Source of the DNA: Sulfurovum sp.
GTDB lineage: Bacteria > Campylobacterota > Campylobacteria > Campylobacterales > Sulfurovaceae
Direction: 5' to 3'
Length of the DNA: 15,754 nt
NCBI GenBank assembly: GCA_030622375.1
Contig: JAUXGC010000019.1
Coordinates: 1-15,754 of the forward strand
The stretch's first letter is position 1. Every line of letters starts with the position of its first letter. Shown piece after piece: positions 1-7,903 of this stretch. The translations under genes and the position numbers were made by a program. The notes under the pieces are model-generated. The model was given only the letters and a program-made list of their open reading frames with translations. It ran no database searches and was not told the origin of the DNA.

Positions 1-67
1 AGGTGGAGCAGATACTTCAGCAGTGCAACCAACTACATCTCCAGGGGTTAGTGCCTGTAGTACATAA
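1..67 (+). CDS. 3' end of an unidentified gene (partial)
   Basis: The frame starting at base 2 reads 21 codons to a TAA at 65-67 and gives a tail rich in Thr, Ser, Pro and Ala (GGADTSAVQPTTSPGVSACS, then T). All three forward frames are open here for at least 16 codons. I prefer this one because 17 of its 21 third positions are A or T, as in the rest of the window, whereas the other two frames put many G or C there. The product cannot be named from this scrap. It would lie upstream of, and be transcribed towards, the membrane protein gene at 209. Confidence 0.35.
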   Translation, partial: GGADTSAVQPTTSPGVSACST

Positions 68-90
68 TTTATCCTATAGCTAATATACTA

Positions 91-120
91 TGTAGCGTGG
101 GCACTCCTATCTACGCTACA
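91..120 (+). terminator. perfect 8-bp inverted repeat, possible terminator
   Basis: TGTAGCGT (91-98) is exactly complementary to ACGCTACA (113-120) with a 14-base loop. It lies 24 bases after the stop of the partial gene and upstream of the next promoter, where a terminator would be expected. No clean T-tract follows directly (GCCCCTCC, then a T-rich stretch from 133), so it may be a Rho-independent terminator of poor quality or simply a 3' stabilising hairpin. Confidence 0.35.
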
Positions 121-155
121 GCCCCTCCAATATAATTTCTTTTACAAATAATTTT

Positions 156-164
156 TGTTATAAT
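156..164 (+). promoter_or_regulatory. extended -10 promoter for the membrane protein gene
   Basis: TG-T-TATAAT is a perfect extended -10 element (TG at 156-157, TATAAT at 159-164) following a T-rich stretch, the usual look of sigma-70 promoters in Campylobacterota, where the -35 box is weak. Transcription would start near 171. That is downstream of an in-frame ATG at 167, so it decides in favour of the later start at 209. Confidence 0.6.
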
Positions 165-208
165 ATATGAATATATACTATACATTAAATTCATGCAAAG
201 GTAAACAA

Positions 209-1168
209 ATGATAAAAATAGTTAAACCACTTCTCTCTAAACCATCGTTTATAATTACCCTCATATTAGCATTGATAATGATTCTAATAGTGGGCAGAGT
301 GCTTTTTTTTGACGGTGATGATGCAGATAAAAATCAAGAGATACCCAAAGAAGAGAAAGTTACACTTGAGAGTAGAGAATCACACCCTAATTCTAGAGAT
401 ACCACAGTAGATGTAGTGCCTTATATAAAAGCATTAACGCTAGAGATAGAGAAAAAAGAACTCAATAAAAATACAAGTGTAAGATATAGTTTAACAGCTC
501 TGTATTCAGATGGTACGACTAAGATACCAAAGAGTGATGAAGTAGTATGGAATATAGAACCAAAAAAGTCACTACAAGTGAGTAACACTACACTCATAGC
601 CAAACAAGAAGGAGAAGTAATACTTAATGCTGAGTTTCAAGGAAAAACATCAAAAGCCCGCCAACTAAATATCTACTGGGAGCTAAATGGACATAAGTTA
701 CCCCCTAAACCAGACCAGAAAGTTAATGACTCTACATTGTTGGGTATAGATAGTAATGATAATGGGATTAGGGATGATGTGGAGCGGTATGTTATTATCA
801 GATATGCACAATATCGTGAATTTCCAAAAACTAAAACAGCCATAGCACTTCAGTATGCTTGGTCTAGCCAGAAGATATTAGAGAATCCTACTATGGAGAG
901 TAGTGACATCGAAGATGATGCTTTGGCTTGTCAATTTTATTGGGTTGAAAAACAGACAAAAGAGATGTCTGGATTTGAAACAATGCAATATTATTCTAAG
1001 CATGAAGTGTTTGGTGATGCTAAAATAAAAGATAAGATTTATAATACACGAGAACGAATAAATACAAAATTTTCTTATAACGCAGCATTGGGCGGACATA
1101 TTTTAGAAGATAAAAAAGATGAGACCATAGATAGATGCAGAACCAACATTGATGAGCTAGGAGAGTAA
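209..1168 (+). CDS. single-pass membrane protein with Big2-like domain and acidic DSNDNG loop
   Basis: The product is 319 residues and of unknown function. Residues about 11-34 form one hydrophobic segment (FIITLILALIMILIVG) that should anchor it in the inner membrane with the rest in the periplasm. Residues about 75-156 have the strand pattern of a bacterial Ig-like (Big2) domain (a YSLTALYSDGTT-type strand, then VVWNI, then the EGEVILNAEF strand). Residues about 178-195 hold LGIDSNDNGIRDDVERYV, an acidic loop like calcium-binding thrombospondin type-3 or EF-hand loops. The C-terminal part is helical with two cysteines (241 and 310). I chose ATG 209 over the in-frame ATG at 167: AAAGG sits 7 bases before 209, and the promoter places the RNA start after 167. 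It ends one base before the hydrolase gene, whose Shine-Dalgarno AGGAGAG lies inside its last codons, so the two are translationally coupled. A chaperone, inhibitor or anchor for the hydrolase is possible but is inference. Confidence 0.75.
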   Translation: MIKIVKPLLSKPSFIITLILALIMILIVGRVLFFDGDDADKNQEIPKEEKVTLESRESHPNSRDTTVDVVPYIKALTLEIEKKELNKNTSVRYSLTALYSDGTTKIPKSDEVVWNIEPKKSLQVSNTTLIAKQEGEVILNAEFQGKTSKARQLNIYWELNGHKLPPKPDQKVNDSTLLGIDSNDNGIRDDVERYVIIRYAQYREFPKTKTAIALQYAWSSQKILENPTMESSDIEDDALACQFYWVEKQTKEMSGFETMQYYSKHEVFGDAKIKDKIYNTRERINTKFSYNAALGGHILEDKKDETIDRCRTNIDELGE

Positions 1169-1169
1169 G

Positions 1170-1991
1170 ATGAAAAAAATACTTATGATAGTAGTATTGG
1201 TTGGACTCTTGTTGCATGCAGAAAATATTGATGAGTGTAAAACCGATATTTATTATGGAAATGGTGTCTGGAATAGTACTGAAGATGCTAAAGAAAGTGC
1301 GCGTATCTTAAAATCGTTGATTTCAAAAGAAGTTGTTAAAAGTGATCCTCTATTAGTAATAAAATATGGAAAAGTAAAATTATCTTACAACTGGGAGCAA
1401 GGAGCCAGTACTGATGTATTGGAGGTTTATTATCAACTTAGAGAAGCTGGACAGTTGGATGGAATTGGATTGAGTGTGGCAATAGCCGCATTAACAGTAG
1501 CAATCCCTTCTGTTACACTGGGTGCTATAGCAACACAGGCACTGATGGAGTCTTCTACAAAAAATTGGGAGCAGGGCAATGCAGATGAAATGTGGGAAAA
1601 GTACTATAACGAAAGTTTTAAATTAGGACATAAGGTACTGTTGATTTCTCATTCACAAGGAAACCTGTTTGCCAATCGTATATATGATAAGATAACACCA
1701 ATAAAGTATAAAGATTATTTTGCCAACCTTCAGGTAGCTTCTCCTGCTGCCGAAGTAAAAGCTAGAAAAGGTGGATATGTAACACTTGTTGGTGACCCAA
1801 TCATTAATCCTATTCCAGGAAGTATGTCAGGTAATGCAAATGGTTCAGCAGGACACGCATTCGTAGAAGCGTATCTTAGTCAAGGTGACCCTTATGAAAA
1901 AATAGTAGCAGGCATTAAGCAACTTTTACCCACGCTTGACAGTGAAATATCTCAATGGCAAACAGACCAAGAGTTCAATATAGATACTTGA
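1170..1991 (+). CDS. secreted alpha/beta-hydrolase (lipase/esterase)-like protein, cut short by TGA
   Basis: The product is 273 residues. Residues 1-17 are a Sec signal peptide (MKK, hydrophobic core, cleavage likely after LLHA), so it should be exported to the periplasm or beyond. KVLLISHSQGNLFANRIY (about 155-172) is a strand, nucleophile elbow and helix with Ser162 in S-H-S-Q-G, a variant of the G-x-S-x-G lipase/esterase motif. Asp209 (LVGDP) and His229 (SAGHAF) are in the right order to complete a Ser-Asp-His triad. A hydrophobic Ala-rich stretch at about 99-124 may be a lid or membrane-contacting helix. The start has a strong AGGAGAG site. The stop TGA at 1989-1991 is odd: the same frame continues open through 2561, so this is probably the N-terminal 59% of a longer protein. 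All candidate catalytic residues lie before the stop, so the fragment could keep the fold. The substrate is unknown. Confidence 0.72.
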   Translation: MKKILMIVVLVGLLLHAENIDECKTDIYYGNGVWNSTEDAKESARILKSLISKEVVKSDPLLVIKYGKVKLSYNWEQGASTDVLEVYYQLREAGQLDGIGLSVAIAALTVAIPSVTLGAIATQALMESSTKNWEQGNADEMWEKYYNESFKLGHKVLLISHSQGNLFANRIYDKITPIKYKDYFANLQVASPAAEVKARKGGYVTLVGDPIINPIPGSMSGNANGSAGHAFVEAYLSQGDPYEKIVAGIKQLLPTLDSEISQWQTDQEFNIDT

Positions 1992-2036
1992 GACTATAAG
2001 ATTACGGTCAAACATAGATTTGATTTTAGTGTAGAG

Positions 2037-2561
2037 ATGGGAGAAAAAGTTTATCCGTTTAATGCTTCTAAAAAACTCTACCAAGTCAATGGAGAGTGGG
2101 TTAAGGCTTCTTGTGGAGGTAAAAATATCTTAAATCAATGGGACGAAAAGAGAGGTAATGAGTGTTGGTTGATTGAGAATCCTCAAGAGGAGAAGATAAT
2201 AGAAGTTGTAAAATTCTATATACATTTTACGTACAGTCCTCATTTTCAATCATTTACTTATGACGGATATACAAATGATGAGTTCGATGTTTTAAATGAT
2301 AGGTGTGATGGTTATGGTATTGGTGGAAGAGGTGGTCCAGACACTATGGCAATGGTATTGGGTCGTACACCTGAAGCAAATAGACTTTATTTTGCTGACT
2401 GGCGTAATGATGCAGCATTAGAATGTGAACTGGAAAAAATTGATAAGAATTGGGAAGATATTGATGTAATAAAAAAAGGGGCCGTAAGAAGAGAGAGCAC
2501 GTATGTATCTGGCAATCATCAAGATCATGCCTATGTAGAGTATTTGGTATATTTTAAATAG
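2037..2561 (+). CDS. C-terminal part of the interrupted hydrolase gene (probable remnant)
   Basis: From the first ATG this reads 174 residues, but the frame is already open from 1992, directly after the TGA that ends the hydrolase, and lies in the same phase. The 15 codons between read DYKITVKHRFDFSVE, ordinary beta-strand-like protein sequence, so this is best seen as the C-terminal domain of the upstream gene. No good Shine-Dalgarno precedes 2037 (only GAG directly before the ATG), and there is no signal peptide. The segment has beta-rich character and four cysteines (in SCGGKN, NECWLI, DRCDGYG and LECEL), fitting a disulfide-bonded exported domain. It also has a Gly-rich loop, YGIGGRGGPDTM. 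No known family recognised. If translated separately it would stay cytoplasmic, which argues for a broken gene, read-through or a sequence error. Confidence 0.6.
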   Translation: MGEKVYPFNASKKLYQVNGEWVKASCGGKNILNQWDEKRGNECWLIENPQEEKIIEVVKFYIHFTYSPHFQSFTYDGYTNDEFDVLNDRCDGYGIGGRGGPDTMAMVLGRTPEANRLYFADWRNDAALECELEKIDKNWEDIDVIKKGAVRRESTYVSGNHQDHAYVEYLVYFK

Positions 2562-2583
2562 TTTAAAAATCATACCTTTTTTT
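2546..2583 (+). terminator. intrinsic terminator wrapped around the stop codon
   Basis: GGTAT plus ATTTTAAA (2546-2558) pairs with TTTAAAAAT, a bulged C, and ATACC (2562-2576), followed by seven T (2577-2583). The three-base loop (2559-2561) is the TAG stop codon itself, so the hairpin uses the last coding bases. It closes the transcription unit that begins near 171. Confidence 0.7.
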
Positions 2584-2591
2584 GCTACAAT
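2583..2591 (+). promoter_or_regulatory. extended -10 promoter for the small acidic protein
   Basis: TG-C-TACAAT is an extended -10 element (TG at 2583-2584, TACAAT at 2586-2591). It starts on the last T of the preceding terminator, so the next gene has its own promoter. The predicted RNA start is about 2598, some 20 bases before the ATG. Confidence 0.5.
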
Positions 2592-2620
2592 AACACAAAT
2601 ATTAACCATTAGGACTACTT

Positions 2621-2884
2621 ATGACATCATCAGACAAACTAAAAAACCTTTTAGAACAGGAAATCATACCAGATTTGGAAGTGGCCATAGATGAACTCTT
2701 TGGAGCCATAGACAAAGCAAAATCAGCCTCTAAAGAGCAAAAAGAAGACTTAGAAGAGATGAGAGAGATGCGTACAGAGTGTTTTGCTATCATAGAAGAG
2801 CTTGGACGTGATGAGCTTGAAGCCGATGAAATAGAAGAGCTTTTGTCTGAACTTATAGATATGAAGACAGAAAAAGACGAGTAG
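2621..2884 (+). CDS. small, strongly acidic helical protein, function unknown
   Basis: The product is 87 residues with 29 Asp or Glu against 11 Lys or Arg. It has no Pro after residue 17 and only one Cys (about residue 54). Heptad-like spacing of Leu, Ile and Met suggests one or two long amphipathic helices, probably a coiled coil (LKNLLEQEIIPDLEVAIDEL, later DEIEELLSELIDM). There is no signal peptide or membrane segment, so it is cytoplasmic. AGGAC stands 6 bases before the ATG. Codon use matches its neighbours and the frame is clean, so it is probably a real gene. It sits between the hydrolase unit and the TPP riboswitch and seems to be transcribed alone. It is not a family I can name. Confidence 0.75.
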   Translation: MTSSDKLKNLLEQEIIPDLEVAIDELFGAIDKAKSASKEQKEDLEEMREMRTECFAIIEELGRDELEADEIEELLSELIDMKTEKDE

Positions 2885-2914
2885 AATAAATTTATCCACC
2901 ATAATTTTTTATAA

Positions 2915-2935
2915 TTAAGATTGTATTTATCTTAG
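2915..2935 (+). repeat. short inverted repeat upstream of the thi promoter
   Basis: TAAGAT (2916-2921) and ATCTTA (2929-2934) form a perfect 6-bp inverted repeat with a 7-base loop, between the small acidic gene and the riboswitch. It could be a weak terminator stem or an operator. No T-tract follows, so no firm role can be given. Confidence 0.3.
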
Positions 2936-2936
2936 T

Positions 2937-2947
2937 TATATTATATT
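2937..2947 (+). promoter_or_regulatory. probable -10 region of the thiamine operon
   Basis: Two overlapping TATATT hexamers (2937-2942 and 2942-2947) lie just before the aptamer, with TTGTAT at 2921-2926 as a possible -35 box (15 bases before the second). A start near 2954 would place the riboswitch at the very 5' end of the RNA. The region is very A/T-rich, so the exact -10 is uncertain. Confidence 0.4.
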
Positions 2948-2956
2948 GACCTTATC

Positions 2957-3047
2957 AACCTCTCGGGGTGCTTTAAAAAAGTTGAGATGGCATTATGCTT
3001 GACCCGTTGAACTTGAACTGGATAATTCCAGCGTAAGGAAGAGAACC
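2957..3047 (+). promoter_or_regulatory. TPP riboswitch (THI box)
   Basis: The conserved aptamer parts appear in order: CGGGGTGC (2964-2971), TGAGAT (2983-2988), ACCC (3002-3005), then GAACTTGAACTGG (3009-3021), the loop GATAATTCCAGCGTA (3021-3035) and AAGGAA. The P1 ends TCTC (2961-2964) and GAGA (3041-3044) are complementary. This motif binds thiamine pyrophosphate and normally lowers expression of the downstream genes, here thiC to thiE. GAACTTGA replaces the more common GAACCTGA, a tolerated change. Confidence 0.95.
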
Positions 3048-3063
3048 ATAATTAACTTATTGG

Positions 3064-3103
3064 ATAAATAATTTTAAAAACTTTTAGGTTTTTTTATTTA
3101 TTA
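3064..3103 (+). terminator. thiC: A/T-rich hairpin with T-run, likely riboswitch expression platform
   Basis: TAAATAA (3065-3071) can pair with TTATTTA near the far end, and AAAAAC (3076-3081) with GTTTTT (3088-3093) around a short loop. Seven T lie at 3089-3095. It sits about 20 bases after the aptamer, the usual place for a TPP-controlled terminator. The stem has only one or two G-C pairs, and I could not draw a clear competing anti-terminator, so the mechanism is uncertain. Confidence 0.45.
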
Positions 3104-3166
3104 CTACTTAATTTACACTTCTTTCCTTATGTATTACAAATAATAAAAATTAACGCAACACTTAAA

Positions 3167-5141
<1,975 letters not shown>

Positions 5142-5150
5142 GGACAAAAG

Positions 5151-6245
5151 ATGAATATAGCAATTGTAGGTGTTGGTCTTGTCGGCAGAGTTTTGGCGCT
5201 TAACTTACTGAAAGATGGACATACTTTAACGCTTTTTGATGAAAGCAGTAGAGAAGGAATAGATGCGGCTGGTTTTACTGCCGCCGGTATGTTGGCACCA
5301 TTTGCAGAACTGGAGACTGCTGAGTCCGTTATCTTTGATTATGGCAAACGCTCAATGGAGCTTTGGCCAAATATTTTAAAAGAGGCAGGTGTTTATGATG
5401 GTTTGCAACTAAAAGGAACTATTATCACTGCGCATCCACAAGATATTCCTGAACTTGAACATTTCATTACTTCACTTCGCAATAAAGTCTCAGAAGCTAA
5501 AGAGATAAAAATGCTAGATAGCCAAGAGTTATCTGAGTTAGAGCCTGAACTTGGACACCATAGTAAAGCATTTTATCTTAAAGATGAGGGGCAAGTAGAT
5601 GCCCAAAGGTTTATGGCATTCTCTACCAATACTTTAACAATGGATCCAAATATTACTTGGAAAGATTATACCAAAGTAGATAAGATAGAGCCAGCCAAAG
5701 TCTTTTACGGTGACGAAGTAGAAGAGTTTGATTGGGTTTTTGACTCAAGAGGATTGGGAGCAAAAGAGTATTTTGATGATTTGCGTGGAGTCAGAGGTGA
5801 AGTGTTTTGGCTTGAGTCATCAGAGGTAAATATCAGCCGTCCAACCAGATTACTTCATCCTCGCTATAAAATATATATTGTGCCTCGCGAGAATGGTTGT
5901 GAGGGTATGGATTTGGAATATTGTAAAGAGTGTAAAATCTCACAAGCACCTGGGTCTAAACGTTACATAGTTGGTGCAACAGAGATAGAGAGTGACGATA
6001 GAAGTCCAGTGTCAGTTCGCTCTAGCCTTGAACTTCTATCAGCAGTTTTTTCTGTTCATCCTAGTTTTGGAGAAGCACGAGTAGTCAACACAGAAACCAA
6101 CTGTCGTCCAGCTTTTAAAGACAATTTACCACGCATAGAAAACTCTGAAAAATTAACACGCATCAATGGACTCTATAGACATGGGTATCTGCTAGCACCT
6201 GCCATCATAGAGAAAGCTTTAAGTGAAGGCATTAATAAGGAATAA
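5151..6245 (+). CDS. thiO: glycine oxidase ThiO (FAD-dependent)
   Basis: ThiO oxidises glycine with O2 to the imine (dehydroglycine) that ThiG uses to build the thiazole ring. The 364-residue product starts with an FAD-binding Rossmann motif (IAIVGVGLVG, Gly at 7, 9 and 12). It goes on with the DAO-family AAGMLAP block (about 44-50) and ends with the ThiO-like NGLYRHGYLLAPAI (about 339-352). Residues about 249-270 (NGCEGMDLEYCKECKIS onward) look like an insertion with cysteines 250, 258 and 261 between two strands (IYIVPR and RYIVGATE) that are normally joined by a short turn. AAGGA overlaps the thiC stop and lies 6 bases before the ATG. thiS begins one base after this stop. Use of ThiO and not ThiH implies an oxygen-dependent route. 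A general D-amino-acid oxidase is the alternative, but the operon makes ThiO far more likely. Confidence 0.9.
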   Translation: MNIAIVGVGLVGRVLALNLLKDGHTLTLFDESSREGIDAAGFTAAGMLAPFAELETAESVIFDYGKRSMELWPNILKEAGVYDGLQLKGTIITAHPQDIPELEHFITSLRNKVSEAKEIKMLDSQELSELEPELGHHSKAFYLKDEGQVDAQRFMAFSTNTLTMDPNITWKDYTKVDKIEPAKVFYGDEVEEFDWVFDSRGLGAKEYFDDLRGVRGEVFWLESSEVNISRPTRLLHPRYKIYIVPRENGCEGMDLEYCKECKISQAPGSKRYIVGATEIESDDRSPVSVRSSLELLSAVFSVHPSFGEARVVNTETNCRPAFKDNLPRIENSEKLTRINGLYRHGYLLAPAIIEKALSEGINKE

Positions 6246-6246
6246 A

Positions 6247-6450
6247 ATGATAGATATAGTTGTAAATGGAGAGAAACAGACTGTAACTGATGGTATAAAC
6301 ATAAAAGAGATGATAGTAGAGCTTGATTATCAAACAGCAGGATTTGCAGTAGCCTTAAATGGTACTTTTGTGGCACTAAACTCTTATGAGTCAACAACCA
6401 TAAAAGCTAATGATAGAGTAGAGATACTCTCTCCTGTACAAGGTGGATAA
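6247..6450 (+). CDS. thiS: sulfur carrier protein ThiS
   Basis: This is a 67-residue ubiquitin-fold sulfur carrier ending in the required Gly-Gly (SPVQGG). The C-terminal Gly is adenylated and converted to thiocarboxylate by a ThiF/MoeB-type enzyme, and ThiS then donates sulfur to ThiG. The N-terminal strand [13 protein letters not shown] and the block [12 protein letters not shown] are typical. ATG 6247 follows AAGGA by 5 bases and the thiO stop by one base; an in-frame ATG at 6223 inside thiO is rejected. The last codons GGT GGA also form the thiG Shine-Dalgarno. The adenylating partner is not in this window. Confidence 0.95.
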   Translation: MIDIVVNGEKQTVTDGINIKEMIVELDYQTAGFAVALNGTFVALNSYESTTIKANDRVEILSPVQGG

Positions 6451-6451
6451 T

Positions 6452-7255
6452 ATGGACAATAAAGATAACACAGTTTGGGAAATAGGTGGTAAAACATTTA
6501 GTAGCAGACTACTTATAGGTTCTGCACTATACCCTTCACCTGCCATTATGGAGTCATCTATTCAAGCTTCAGGAGCTAAGATAGTTACCGTATCTCTTCG
6601 TCGTCAGGCAGCAGGTGATCAAGGTGGCGATAACTTTTGGAATATTATCAAGGCATTAAATATAGATATTTTGCCAAATACTGCGGGTTGTCACAGTGCC
6701 AAAGAGGCTATAACCACAGCACAGATGGCAAGAGAAGTGTTTGGTACAAACTGGATAAAACTAGAAGTTATAGGCGACCAATATAATCTACAACCAGACC
6801 CATTTGAAACCGTAAAAGCTGCCAAAACTCTTATAAAAGATGGCTTTGAAGTTTTCCCATACACTACAGATGATTTGGTAGTAGCACAAAGATTGGTAGA
6901 TGTTGGATGTAAGATACTCATGCCTTGGGGCTCAATGATAGGTTCAGGCAAAGGATTAATGAACCCAGATAATTTAAGAGCTATTAGAGAGAAATTTCCA
7001 GCATTAAATTTAATCATAGATGCAGGCATAGGAAAACCATCACACGCAACACAAGCTATGGAGCTTGGATATGATGGTGTTTTACTAAACTCTGCAGTTG
7101 CCCTTGCACAAGAACCACAAAAAATGGCAAGAGCCTTTAGGCACTCAGTTGAAGCAGGTCGTTTAGCTTATGAGGCAGGAGTAATGCAACAAAGAGAGTT
7201 TGCTTCACCATCTACGCCTGTTGTAGGTACACCATTTTGGCATCAGTTTGAGTAA
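6452..7255 (+). CDS. thiG: thiazole synthase ThiG
   Basis: ThiG is a TIM-barrel enzyme that condenses 1-deoxy-D-xylulose 5-phosphate, dehydroglycine (from ThiO) and ThiS thiocarboxylate into the thiazole phosphate. The product is 267 residues, normal for the family. The Schiff-base lysine is K103 in [10 protein letters not shown]. Other family blocks are [13 protein letters not shown], the VTVSLRRQ strand, [30 protein letters not shown] and [11 protein letters not shown]. The start is ATG 6452, with AAGGTGG (6440-6446) 5 bases upstream; a GTG at 6443 lies inside that site and is less likely. The gap to thiS is one base. All catalytic parts are present, so it should be functional. Confidence 0.97.
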   Translation: MDNKDNTVWEIGGKTFSSRLLIGSALYPSPAIMESSIQASGAKIVTVSLRRQAAGDQGGDNFWNIIKALNIDILPNTAGCHSAKEAITTAQMAREVFGTNWIKLEVIGDQYNLQPDPFETVKAAKTLIKDGFEVFPYTTDDLVVAQRLVDVGCKILMPWGSMIGSGKGLMNPDNLRAIREKFPALNLIIDAGIGKPSHATQAMELGYDGVLLNSAVALAQEPQKMARAFRHSVEAGRLAYEAGVMQQREFASPSTPVVGTPFWHQFE

Positions 7256-7265
7256 GACATCTGGT

Positions 7266-7895
7266 ATGAAGTTTTTAGATTGTGGCGTAGAGACTTTAGG
7301 CATCTACCCTCTTGTTGATAATGCCGATAAGCTAGAGGCACTCTATAAAGCAGGCATTAGTACAGCGCAACTCAGAGTGAAAAATATCTCTATTGAAAGT
7401 GTTGAGAGTCAGATTATAGAAGCCATAAAGGTTTCTGAAAAATTTGGAGCTAGATTGTTCATAAATGACTACTGGCAACTCGCTATTAAACATAATGCTT
7501 ATGGTGTTCATTTGGGACAAGAAGATGTTTTAGAAGCAGATATTGAAGCTATTTGTGAAGCAGGAATACGACTAGGCATCAGTACGCACATAGAATCAGA
7601 GATAGACAAAGTACTCCACATAAGACCATCTTATCTCGCCATAGGTCCTATATTTAAAACCAACTCAAAAAAAATGACTTACAGTCCAGTCAAAGTAGAA
7701 AGACTCAAAAAATGGGCGAAAAACTTAGGATATCCTATTGTTGCAATTGGGGGTATTGATTTGGAGAGCATAGAGGCTATTGTCAAAACTAAAAGTGTTA
7801 ATGGCATTGCGATGATTTCAGGGGTCTTGGAAAATGGCAAGGTATCAGAAGCAAAAGTTAAAGAACTCATCTCTATTTTTAGAAAGTCATTTTGA
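7266..7895 (+). CDS. thiE: thiamine-phosphate synthase ThiE
   Basis: ThiE joins HMP pyrophosphate and thiazole phosphate to thiamine phosphate. The product is 209 residues, a TIM barrel. Visible motifs are QLRVKN (35-40), FINDYWQLA (65-73), YGVHLGQED (79-87), LGISTH (103-108), YLAIGPIFKTNSKK (123-136, the phosphate and pyrimidine loop) and IVAIGGI (158-164). It is the last gene of the thi operon, 10 bases after thiG. The start is less certain than for the other genes: ATG 7266 has no strong Shine-Dalgarno, and an in-frame TTG at 7248, overlapping the thiG stop, would add MSKTSG. The more usual QxR-x-K-D/E ends in Asn here, a small variation. ThiD, needed to supply its substrate, is not in this window. 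Confidence 0.93.
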   Translation: MKFLDCGVETLGIYPLVDNADKLEALYKAGISTAQLRVKNISIESVESQIIEAIKVSEKFGARLFINDYWQLAIKHNAYGVHLGQEDVLEADIEAICEAGIRLGISTHIESEIDKVLHIRPSYLAIGPIFKTNSKKMTYSPVKVERLKKWAKNLGYPIVAIGGIDLESIEAIVKTKSVNGIAMISGVLENGKVSEAKVKELISIFRKSF

Positions 7896-7903
7896 GTCTT
7901 TTT

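Noticed and set aside
167..208. Longer N-terminus of the membrane protein from ATG 167
   Set aside because: The predicted RNA start lies after this ATG, and the good ribosome site is before ATG 209.
1989..1991. TGA as a selenocysteine codon
   Set aside because: No Cys or redox motif surrounds the codon, Sec is not expected in this kind of hydrolase, and no clear SECIS-like stem-loop directly after it was found. A Trp codon lost by mutation is simpler.
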